DNA of 64,000 nucleotides from Bacteroidota bacterium (GTDB lineage: Bacteria > Bacteroidota > Bacteroidia > Palsa-965): the NCBI GenBank assembly GCA_006218065.1, contig VBWE01000001.1, positions 13,099 through 77,098 of the forward strand, given 5' to 3'. The notes beneath the pieces are model-generated. The model was not told where the DNA came from. It saw only the letters and a program-made list of their open reading frames with translations, and ran no database searches. Position numbers and translations under genes: made by a program. Below are positions 17,037 to 26,200 of this stretch, piece after piece (the first letter of the stretch is position 1; every line of letters starts with the position of its first letter).

Positions 17037-19787
17037 ATGAAAAAACCGATACTTTTTTTCTTCCTGGTATTCCTGCTGATCGCGGGAATAAATTCCGTCA
17101 CGGCACAGGTGAGTCCGCTCACCAGTACCACCTGGAACCAGGGCTGTAACTACAACACCGATTGCCCGGCCGACGGCGCAGGAGCATGCGGCCATGTATA
17201 TACCGGCTGCGGAGCAACAGCATATGCACAAATGCTGAAGTACCATGCTTTTCCACCGGCAGGCTGGGGTTCGCATAGTTATACTGCGGGAAGCTACGGC
17301 CTCCAGTCGGCTAACTATGCCGCCACAAGCTACAACTGGACTTCCATGCCGAACGCCCTGAGTTCGATGAACGCCGACGTAGCACAACTCATGTACCATT
17401 GCGGCGTAGCGCTCGATATGGGTTACGGTCCGAGCGGTTCATACTGCAGTGCGAACAGCCAGGTGCTGAAACAGTATTTCAAATATTCGCTTTCCGTTCG
17501 CGGCGCGCTTCAATCGCAGTACACGAGTACCGCCTGGGAAAACCTGGTCATCAGCGAACTGAATGCAGGGCGCGTGGTTTTTGCCAGCGGGGGCGCTCAC
17601 TTTTATATCATCGACGGGTACCAGACCACGCCGAGCCTGAAGTTTCATCTCAATTTCGGCTGGGGCGGTTTTGCCGACGGATACTATGATATTCATAACG
17701 TGGTGGTGAGCAGTACAAACTTTACACCGTACAGCGTCATCGTCGGCATCAAACCGCTCGCGGGTCTCGAAGCTTCGCCGGATACGGTTACAGTCGGCTC
17801 GGGCGGAGGCAACGCCAATTATGAAGTCGCGTCACTTGCAACAAACTGGACGGCATCAACAGCCGATTCGTGGATCACGCCGGCTTTGCTTTCCGGCGGA
17901 CCCGGGTTTTACAATTACACAAACGGCGCATCGGCGACAATCGGTTCGCATAGTTTGTACACGCCGCGTTACGGCAGCGTCACCTATACCGACGGTTCGA
18001 CGACCAAAAACATCGTGGTAAAACAAAACGGCATCCAGCCTTTCCTCTACTGTGCGCAAAACAACCTCACCTACTCGTCTTCGTCCAGTATGCAAACGGT
18101 GAACATCAGCTGCGACAGTAACTGGACGGTCACTCCGTCGGCGCCGTGGATTACGGTTACGCCAATCTCGGGAACCGGCAACGGATCGATCGACATTACC
18201 GTTGCCGGAAATCCATCCACAAGCACACGCATCGGAACGGTGATCGTAACGCGGAATAATCTTCAGCAGGTGATAAACATCACGCAGGCCGGCTCGGGAA
18301 GTTTCTGGTGCACACCGGCGATGATTACACCCGGAACAAACGGCATCACCAACGTTACCCTGAACACGCTGAACCGCACATCGGCCATCAACGAAGGTTA
18401 TATTAATACGAGTACGGGCACCACGCTGAAGATCGATACCAGCTATACGATTTATGTCACTTTCAGCGGCGGTAACGCTCCGGCGGTGTGGATCGACTGG
18501 AACATCGACGGTGATTTCGGCGATCCGGGCGAAGCCGTTGTTTCTCCTTCGGGAACCTGGTACCCGTCCTTCTCTTCTACAAAAAATATGGCGTTCACTG
18601 TTCCCGCAACAGCGGTGGAAGGTGTGACACGCATGCGCGTTTATGCAAAAGCATTCGGCACAGGGCCTGTTTCCGGCCCCTGCAATACCACGGATAACGG
18701 CGGCGATATCGAAGATTACGACATCACCGTGATGAACCAGCGGCATATCTGGGCAACGCCTTCGTCGCTGAGTTACCTGAACGCCGGCGGAACACAAAAC
18801 GTAACGATCGATTGCGACAGCGCGTGGACGGTGAACAGCCCGGCAAGCTGGATTTCCTTCACCGCCGGTTCGGGCAGCGGCAACGGAACTAACGGGGTTA
18901 TCACCACGGCAAATACATCCACGGTTCCGCGCACGGCTTCGGTTACCTATACGCGCGGCACACGCACTGCCGTAGTGGCGGTTTACCAGGACGGCGCCGA
19001 TACGATACTGCTGGCAAACACACTCGCCGCCACAATTCCGAATTCCGGCGGGACGCAGAACGTGATCATGACGTCGAACGTCGCTTATACCATGACCAGT
19101 TCACAATCGTGGATCACCACGAGCGTTTCTTCCGGTTCGGGCAACGGCAGTTTTGATATTATCGTGAGCAGCAACCCGACGCCGCTGATCCGCACCGGGA
19201 ACGTAACCGTGCAAAGCGGAACGTTTACGCAGGTGATCAGCATAACGCAGGACAGCACAAGCACCGTGCTGAACGTAGCTCCGCCGAGCCTGAACTATTC
19301 TTCCGCCGGCGGAGTACAATCGTTTTCGATCACCACGAGTTCCGGCTGGACGGCATCCACCGGCGACAGCTGGATCGGCATCGACCAGAACAGCGGAAGC
19401 GGAAATGCGACGATCAATGTAACGGCGACGATGAACGGAACAACATCCATCCGCACCGGTTCGGTTACCGTTACGAACGGACTGGTTTTACAGGTGGTAA
19501 CCGTTACGCAGGATTCGATGATCACCACCGGTGTAAAAACATACGGAGCAAACGGGCTGCACGTTTACCCGAACCCGGCGAACGATTTTATCACGATCGA
19601 ATCTTCGGAATACGTGGATGCACAACTGCAGCTGTTTGATGCAACCGGTCGCCTGGTGCTGGAAGGGAATATGAATTCCGGCCGCACAATGCTTTCCACG
19701 TCGGAACTCGGCAAAGGCATGTATCTTTTACTCGTGAAAGAAAACGGTTCGGTGGTCGCTCAGCACCGGCTGATCATTCAGCATTGA
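17037..19787 (+). CDS. Secreted C10 (streptopain-like) protease with five BACON domains, GEVED domain and T9SS type A sorting domain
   Basis: 916 aa. A signal peptide (ILFFFLVFLLIAGINSVTAQ) precedes a C10 cysteine protease at about 30-245. The nucleophile lies in VYTGCGATAYAQ (Cys58 counted from this start), the catalytic His in GGAHFYIIDGY (His188), and the family motif FHLNFGWGGFADGYY follows. Then come two BACON domains (DSNWTVTPSAPWI-type), a GEVED domain (AVWIDWNIDGDF, DIEDYDI), three more BACON domains and a C-terminal sorting domain starting LHVYPNPANDF. It should be exported by T9SS and act on extracellular protein, with the BACON domains binding polymers. The usual inhibitory propeptide between signal and protease is very short or absent. 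Confidence 0.92.
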   Translation: MKKPILFFFLVFLLIAGINSVTAQVSPLTSTTWNQGCNYNTDCPADGAGACGHVYTGCGATAYAQMLKYHAFPPAGWGSHSYTAGSYGLQSANYAATSYNWTSMPNALSSMNADVAQLMYHCGVALDMGYGPSGSYCSANSQVLKQYFKYSLSVRGALQSQYTSTAWENLVISELNAGRVVFASGGAHFYIIDGYQTTPSLKFHLNFGWGGFADGYYDIHNVVVSSTNFTPYSVIVGIKPLAGLEASPDTVTVGSGGGNANYEVASLATNWTASTADSWITPALLSGGPGFYNYTNGASATIGSHSLYTPRYGSVTYTDGSTTKNIVVKQNGIQPFLYCAQNNLTYSSSSSMQTVNISCDSNWTVTPSAPWITVTPISGTGNGSIDITVAGNPSTSTRIGTVIVTRNNLQQVINITQAGSGSFWCTPAMITPGTNGITNVTLNTLNRTSAINEGYINTSTGTTLKIDTSYTIYVTFSGGNAPAVWIDWNIDGDFGDPGEAVVSPSGTWYPSFSSTKNMAFTVPATAVEGVTRMRVYAKAFGTGPVSGPCNTTDNGGDIEDYDITVMNQRHIWATPSSLSYLNAGGTQNVTIDCDSAWTVNSPASWISFTAGSGSGNGTNGVITTANTSTVPRTASVTYTRGTRTAVVAVYQDGADTILLANTLAATIPNSGGTQNVIMTSNVAYTMTSSQSWITTSVSSGSGNGSFDIIVSSNPTPLIRTGNVTVQSGTFTQVISITQDSTSTVLNVAPPSLNYSSAGGVQSFSITTSSGWTASTGDSWIGIDQNSGSGNATINVTATMNGTTSIRTGSVTVTNGLVLQVVTVTQDSMITTGVKTYGANGLHVYPNPANDFITIESSEYVDAQLQLFDATGRLVLEGNMNSGRTMLSTSELGKGMYLLLVKENGSVVAQHRLIIQH

Positions 19788-19810
19788 GCGTATTCTTCGG
19801 GAGAGAATAA

Positions 19811-19848
19811 AACAAGCCGGATGTATCGTCCGGCTTGTTTTTGTTTTG
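19811..19848. terminator. Bidirectional Rho-independent terminator
   Basis: AACAAGCCGG / CCGGCTTGTT with a 9-nt loop and a T-rich tail lies between the convergent C10 protease and 1015-aa cargo genes. Confidence 0.85.
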
Positions 19849-19873
19849 CTAAGGATATCTTCCCGTCGTGCGG

Positions 19874-22800
19874 TCAATACTGTATCAGCCGGTAATGGTA
19901 TGTTTTACCTCCCAGCTGAACATGCGCAAAATAAATTCCGGGCGCGAGTCCGTCGAATGCAATCGATAAACGCGACGATCCTTTTTCTATATACTGATTC
20001 CCGGCCGGAACCAGTATTCGCCGGCCGGTAGCATCATAGATGTTGATCGTGAGATAAGTATCCGCAGCCGTTACAACAGTGCAAACTGTGCTGCCGGTAA
20101 ACGGGTTCGGGTAAATTTCCACATGCTGTTCATCGTCGAGACAATTTTCTGTGGTGATCATGGAAATGACTTCGGGCGCGTGGTTGTAATCTTTCTGCAG
20201 AAGACGATATACTGCAGGCGCGGCGAGCGGATTTTCATCCGTCCACGTATAATGAACCGGCTGCGAACTGTTCCCGGCGCCGTCGATGCGTGCCAGCGAC
20301 TGGAAATTCATTCCGTCTGTCGTGCGTTCGATGAAAAAAGCTTCGTTGCTGGTTTCGGTAGCCGTAGTCCAGCGCAGGACAGGTTTTTCATTCTCGCAGG
20401 TTCCTGCAAAACTCACTAAACCTACCGGGAGCGGCGACGAGGTTTGAACCGAGGCCAGCGTAAAATACGGCGTCGTTGTGAAATTGGATGCGGCAACTGT
20501 TACGGTTACTACTGTTCCCACAACGGAAACTGAAATCGCGGGCGAAGCAAGAATAGTCGCATTCGTAAAATTCCCGTCGGCATCAACCAGCAGGCGCAGG
20601 TCGGTTGCCACCAGCGGACCGTAACCGGAAAGCGAAGTGAAATCAAATTCCAGTTTCAGATCGGTGTTCGTGAAGTTGCTCATCTGCGCCAGCCATTCTC
20701 TTTGCAGTTTGCAGCAGATGCCCGGGGGAATTTCCGGGTGCGGCCAGGTGGTGTTGATTGCGGCTGCGCTGTTGCTTCCCGAAAGAAAAAAGGAAAGATT
20801 TCCCGCGGTAAAAGTTCCCGTATTCGCCGACTGGTTCGTTTGCTTCGTGGGACCGATATAAATCGTGAGCATATCCGCCGTGGTCGATGTGCTTTTCGAT
20901 TGTTTCTGGCTGAGTACGCTGTTATCGTCGCGGGCGATGCCGATGATATTGTTGTTGTATGAAGCGTTCGTGGTTGTACTCCAGACTGTCGTGCCGGTGG
21001 ACGATACATAATTATGCGAAAGCGTAACGCCGTATTTGATGGCGAGATACGTTTCCACTTTATTGCGCGAACTTTGTGAATGCGAAGTAGACGTATATGT
21101 TACGATCTCCGCGATATTCCCGTCGTAAAGCTCGAGCACCGGCGAAGCGGAACGCTGGCAGCCCAGCGCTGAATTCGTATTGGTGGACGTACGTCCTCCG
21201 CTGGCAACTGATCCCACCGATGTTCCGGAAATATACATGTCGCGCTGCGTGGAATTAAAATTGAACGCCGCCAGCGCAGGATATCCCGAAGTCCAGGTAC
21301 TGCCGGCGATGACATCGTTCAGGTTCCACGAATCGTTGAACGAATTTCCCGAACGCACATCGAACGAACAGAAATTATTCGGACCCGCTGCACCGGAGAA
21401 AAGAAATTTTCCGGGAGTGGACAGGTTATTCGGCCCGGGTTTGATCACGGCGTAAACGGCGTACTGGTTACTTCCCGAAGGCAAAATGCCGTTGCTCGCA
21501 ATATCCATGTAGTCGCCGTTCGCTGCACTCTGCGAAGCGTCGTCAAAATCGATCACGGGATTGAAATTGATATTGTCCGTGGCATTATCGTAATACGTCG
21601 GGCGGTTTGCGGCAGCGGGTGCAGCAGCGTTCCGGGCGTTCCCGGACTGATCGTTCCAGGTGGCGAGTGCGGCGGCATTCGTCGTGGTGGATGTCCCGGC
21701 ATTGGCTTTTATCCAGAATGCGATATTGGTTCCCACGGCGCCCGGTGCGGTGGAACAAACAGCGATCGTGCGGCTGCCTGCGGGAGCTGTCGTTGTCGGC
21801 GTGCGGGGCAAACCTCCGACGGTAAGCTGCGTGCATTGCGCGTCCACCACGTTGCCCGCCGTTCCGGTAACGCCGTTCATATCGTACGCGATCCAGAAAT
21901 AATTGGTCCCTGCGGAAAGCGACTGCGAACCGTTGATCGTCATCGTGCCTGCAGCTGGCGTTGTTCCCCCGCTGAAAAATTCATTGGACGCGGCAAAGGT
22001 TGCGGACGTGCCCGTGTAATAAATATGAATTTGGGTTACATCGTTCGTATTTGTTCCCGGGATCGTGGAACCGGTCATGTTCACCTGGAACTGTGTAACC
22101 GACATCGGGCTTCCGCAGCCTCCCGCAGTCACCACCTGCACGGCGATGATATCCTGGTCGGCATCACAGCGGATCACATTGGCGGTGTTCGGCTGCGTGG
22201 CGGTGCACGAAGTAAATGTCATGGCTCCTGCGGGCGTCCAGCGGTACACCTGCCCGGTGGCCGGCTTGGCGGAAAGATTATTCGTTTCGGTTCCGTAGTT
22301 CGCCGCCGGCGAGCCACCCGTTCCGTTGAGCGAATAAAAATCGGTTCCCGAAGTTCCGCCGTTCAGCCCGATGGATGCCGACGGACTGGCTGTCGCACCG
22401 GCGTCCTGGCGATAAATATATTCGATCACGTTCGTCGTTTCGTACAGTTTCACCTGGCACGAAATACCGGCGCTTGCAGCCGTGTACGACCATTCCATAT
22501 TCAGCCATTCCACGGTGAGCACGCGGTTCGGCGCTGAACCGGTCATCACGTAATTCACGCTGCCGCCCGTTCCCACCAAAAGATCATCCCAGAGCGGTGC
22601 AACGATCGGGCCCTGGCCGGTTGTCGCAAGCGCATTGCCGAACATGTTCGCCGTGGCTGCAGAACCGAGACTCAGCCAGCCGTTCGAACTCGCCTTGAAT
22701 TGCGTATAGGTTACACAATTGTACGTGAAGCTGAAACCGATATTCGTCGCCGCCGAAAGCGCATCGTCAATGCCCGCAGCATGCAGCGTTGTCGCCCCGC

Positions 22801-22921
22801 TGTTTGCAGTAAATGTTCCGGCCACGGCCGTAAAAGTGAAGCTGATCTGCGCAAAGGCTTTCGGGTGGAATGCCAGGACAAGGACGAAAGCCAGGAACGC
22901 ATGGGTCAAATTGCGTTTCAT
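19874..22921 (-). CDS. Large secreted T9SS cargo with neuraminidase-N-like and LamG-like regions
   Basis: 1015 aa. The signal peptide ends AFHPKAFAQ. Residues 30-240 form a beta domain typical of Bacteroidota cargo (SNGWLSLGS, APLWDDLL). Residues ~250-390 resemble the domain in front of BNR sialidases (GTNYFWIAYDMNG). Residues ~400-640 look like a concanavalin/LamG jelly roll (WNDQSGNARNAA, IAEIVTYTS, VETYLAIKYGVTL). A fibronectin-like segment (LRWTTATETSNEAFFIERT) and a type A sorting domain (VEIYPNPFTGS to the end) close the protein. Probable role is adhesion or binding at the cell surface. No catalytic motif was recognised. Confidence 0.85.
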   Translation of the reverse strand: MKRNLTHAFLAFVLVLAFHPKAFAQISFTFTAVAGTFTANSGATTLHAAGIDDALSAATNIGFSFTYNCVTYTQFKASSNGWLSLGSAATANMFGNALATTGQGPIVAPLWDDLLVGTGGSVNYVMTGSAPNRVLTVEWLNMEWSYTAASAGISCQVKLYETTNVIEYIYRQDAGATASPSASIGLNGGTSGTDFYSLNGTGGSPAANYGTETNNLSAKPATGQVYRWTPAGAMTFTSCTATQPNTANVIRCDADQDIIAVQVVTAGGCGSPMSVTQFQVNMTGSTIPGTNTNDVTQIHIYYTGTSATFAASNEFFSGGTTPAAGTMTINGSQSLSAGTNYFWIAYDMNGVTGTAGNVVDAQCTQLTVGGLPRTPTTTAPAGSRTIAVCSTAPGAVGTNIAFWIKANAGTSTTTNAAALATWNDQSGNARNAAAPAAANRPTYYDNATDNINFNPVIDFDDASQSAANGDYMDIASNGILPSGSNQYAVYAVIKPGPNNLSTPGKFLFSGAAGPNNFCSFDVRSGNSFNDSWNLNDVIAGSTWTSGYPALAAFNFNSTQRDMYISGTSVGSVASGGRTSTNTNSALGCQRSASPVLELYDGNIAEIVTYTSTSHSQSSRNKVETYLAIKYGVTLSHNYVSSTGTTVWSTTTNASYNNNIIGIARDDNSVLSQKQSKSTSTTADMLTIYIGPTKQTNQSANTGTFTAGNLSFFLSGSNSAAAINTTWPHPEIPPGICCKLQREWLAQMSNFTNTDLKLEFDFTSLSGYGPLVATDLRLLVDADGNFTNATILASPAISVSVVGTVVTVTVAASNFTTTPYFTLASVQTSSPLPVGLVSFAGTCENEKPVLRWTTATETSNEAFFIERTTDGMNFQSLARIDGAGNSSQPVHYTWTDENPLAAPAVYRLLQKDYNHAPEVISMITTENCLDDEQHVEIYPNPFTGSTVCTVVTAADTYLTINIYDATGRRILVPAGNQYIEKGSSRLSIAFDGLAPGIYFAHVQLGGKTYHYRLIQY

Positions 22922-22933
22922 GGGATTTGTTAT

Positions 22934-23011
22934 TTAAACCGATTTAGTTATAAATCTGCGCAATATAGCTGAATTATAACGATTCCGAAATCTTTTATTA
23001 AACCGATTTAG
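22934..23011. promoter_or_regulatory. Two 14-bp operator-like direct repeats
   Basis: TTAAACCGATTTAG occurs at 22934-22947 and 22998-23011, exactly 64 bp apart. Each is a near-palindrome (TAAA-nCGn-TTTA). The nearer copy is 12 nt upstream of the cargo start codon, so a transcription factor binding both sites could control this gene. Confidence 0.5.
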
Positions 23012-23086
23012 ATGTCGTAACGCGAAATTTTGTTAAAAACGGGGAACCGGGGCTTCTGCCGGGATATCCTCGCGGTAAAAATTCAG

Positions 23087-23162
23087 AATGCACAATGATC
23101 CATGAATCGGCCAGTCCGATGAACATTGTGCGTTGTGCGTTTGACATTGTGCGTTCTGTCGC
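23087..23162. repeat. Quasi-palindrome made of CATTGTGCGTT words
   Basis: The left arm (CAGAATGCACAATG) pairs with CATTGTGCGTTCTG at the far right. The right arm has two extra copies of the word (CATTGTGCGTTGTGCGTTTG), so the arms differ in length. It is related in wording to the repeats at 31658 and 52412. Confidence 0.65.
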
Positions 23163-23176
23163 CTGTAAAAAGCAAA

Positions 23177-23202
23177 AGCCGGGAAGATCACTCTTCCCGG
23201 CT
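23177..23202 (-). terminator. Terminator of the alpha-2-macroglobulin gene
   Basis: AGCCGGGAAG / CTTCCCGGCT hairpin; on the minus strand it is followed by TTTGCTTTTT. Confidence 0.85.
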
Positions 23203-23222
23203 TGCACAAACGGATGGTCTTT

Positions 23223-26200
23223 CTACTTGCTCACTTTCACCCGCACGCCTTCGGAATGCCCGGCGAATTCAGGTGCATACATGCACTGGATCGTGCTGAT
23301 ACCGTTCGAGAAATTACCGGCATGCGAAACAAAAACCGGGTACTCGAATACATAAGTGCCTTTGGGCAGACGGTCGAAAAAGAAATTCGTGGACGCATCG
23401 CGGGTGCTTTCGTAATACCCGAGCCCGTCCTGCCACTTGTATTGTGAGAACACGTTCACCGGCTCGAAAGCGGATGCGCGCATGTCTTTCAGGTGTACGT
23501 ATTCCATGTCGCGGTCCACGCGAAGTTCGATGCGCACTTTTACTTTATCGCCAACTTTGAGCGTGGTTCCATCGCTGATGGGTGTGATCACCGGGCCGCT
23601 GGATGTATTCTGCTGCAGGAATAATTTTTTGCTCAGCTTCAGCGGCGTTTCATGCGGCGTGATGCGGTCGAGCTGTTCGAAATACTGCCAGTACAAAGCG
23701 CCCCAGGAAACGCCGGCGTCTTTTTTGGTCACTTTCACCGTACCCATGTCGGGCGTGATTTCTTTTCCGCTCCAGGATGTTTTGAAATATCCCGTCCCGG
23801 CTTCCTGTTTCACGCCGTCCATTTTCTTCGGATCAACGACGATCGAACCGACCATGATTTCCACGCCGCTTTCCGTCGCCAGCCAGTCTGTTCCGCGCAT
23901 AAGCAGCGCATAGCAGGCTTCCGTAGTGGCTTTCGTCGTTTTCCAGTCCTGGGTTTGCTTGCTCTTGAGCAGCCACACTTTCAGATCGTCGACCGCTTTA
24001 GTGTCTTTCGCTACTTCGTCGAATGCTTCGATGAGCAGCGCCTGTGTTTCGATCGGGGCCTGGTACCAGTAGTAGCCGGCATAATTTTCTTTCCAGTACA
24101 TGCCCATTTCATCGCTCACGATCGCATTATCTTTCAGCGATTTCATGATGAGCGGCGGCGTTACTTTATCCGCGTTGCGGCTCAGGCCGAGTGCGATCAT
24201 GCCCTGCATGTAGCGGCTTTTCGACGTCCAGTATTTTTTCGCCTGGCCTGTATAATAATCGAAGGCTTTTTTGTTGCGGTTGTCCACGGCGATGTCTTTG
24301 AAATAGCTGCGCGCGTAGAGATACTGGATCTGCGTATAACCGAGATGATCGTCGTTCAGGTGCGCTTTGTCATGCTTCAGTATCCATTCGTAATCTTCGC
24401 AGATACGGTCATCCAGGTAACGCACGGCATTGCTCACCATGTTCCAGATTTTCGATTCGCCGCGGACGGATTTTACGCCGAGCTTATCGAGATGTCCCAT
24501 GCCGGTTACCACGTGCTGCGTGATGTAGCGATCGTCCGGGCCGCCCTCGAACCAGGGCCATCCGCCGTTGGAATACTGCATCTTGAGCAGTTTGCGTTCT
24601 GCACGGTCCAGTTCGCTGCTCATCCTGTTCAGGTCGAAGAGCAGGGCCACGCGGCGTTTGCGTTCGCTCTCGTCTTTTGCGTCGAGCACCCAGGGCGTTT
24701 CTTCGAGCATCAGCGCTTTCAGTTCCTGGTTCTTTTCAAGATTCGAGAGCAGCGCTTTCGGATCCTGCGTGCGCCAGCTGTCGAAAACCGCTTTGATTTT
24801 CGGCGAACTGTTCGCGATATGCGATGCGATGCTGTTGGCATAATACCGGCTGAACGTTTGCTCCGCGCATTCGTACGGGTATTCCATCAGGTACGGCAGC
24901 GACTGCACTGCGTACCATGCGGGGTTCGAGGTAAACTCGAGCGTGAGTTTGTGGTTGCGCAGCGTGGGCGAACCACCGCCCTGCGAAATCAGTTTGTCGA
25001 AACGGAAATCTTTTGTTTGCCCGCCGCGGATCGGTAAAGGCATCGTTTCGGTTACGAGCATACGGTTGCTGAGCACGGGCAAAGCCGCTTCTTCACCGTC
25101 GGTAAATTTTCCTGCCGAAGCCACGACTTTATATTGAATGGCGCCGATGCCTTCGGGAATACCGACGTTCCAGCTCAGCGCCGCGCTCTGGCCTTTCTTC
25201 GCCGAGAAAGTAACCACGCCGTCGTTCATCGCTTCGATATCCGGACCGGCGCCGTGTACCTGCTCGATCATGCGGCGTGTGATGTCCTGCATCGTGGTGG
25301 CGTCGTAAAAATAAATCTGCGCTTTGCCGTTCAGATCGCCTTCACTCAGGTTCGACACTTTTGCGGTGAATGTAATGCGGTCATTCTCGCGGAAGAAACG
25401 CGGCGCATGCGGCATCACCATGAGGTCTTTCTGCGTAACGAGTTCATTCTGGATTTGCCCGTACTCGAGGTTCTGCGTATGCGCAAAGCCCATCATCTTC
25501 CAGCGGGTAAGCGCTTCGGGAATGGTGAACTTGATGATGATCTCGCCTTTTTCGTTCGTCTGCAGCTGCGGATAGAAGAACGCCGTTTCAGCTAGATTGC
25601 TCCGCGCTTTGATCTCGTTCATCTTCCCGGACTGCTCTTCACCCGATGCAAGCAGATCTACATTTTTTCCTTCAAACTGCGTGAATTGGGGATCGCCGCC
25701 GGATTTGCCGGTTGCCGTGGTTGTTCCCTGCCCGTTTGCGCTGCGGCTGACGGACGAATCTTCTTTTTTGCCGCCTTTGGAAGAATCCTTTTCCGATTCC
25801 TCACGCGGGGCTCCACCGGCCGGGGCTTCGGCAGATTTAGCCAATACCCGGTTGCGGTTGCCCCGGTAGCTCCGGTTGTCTCCGTCGTAATCATCGTAAC
25901 CGTAATAGCCGTAATAATAATTGCTGATGGAAAATCCGAACCAGTTCAGTTGATCATAGTAACGCGTGCGTCGTCCGCCGTAATATTCGTTCCAGTGTTC
26001 CTGGTACATGCGTGCACCCGAAGTACTGAAATCGGAAGGCTGCTGCCAGTTGAGCGAGGAATACGAATAGTTCCAGATATTGAAATACCAGTAGTTCGGG
26101 CGGAACGCATCGAGGGAAGCGTCGTAGAGTGCAGCGACCATTTCGGCGGCCAGTTTTTCCCCTTTCGGACCTTTGACTTTAATTTTCCATTCTTCCTGCT

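Larger units (their letters stand above)
22922..23222. other. Intergenic region with operator-like direct repeats, a quasi-palindrome and a terminator
   Basis: No gene is visible in these 301 bp. They hold two copies of a 14-mer upstream of the 1015-aa cargo gene, a word-type quasi-palindrome (23087-23162) and the terminator of the alpha-2-macroglobulin gene (23177-23202). Confidence 0.7.
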
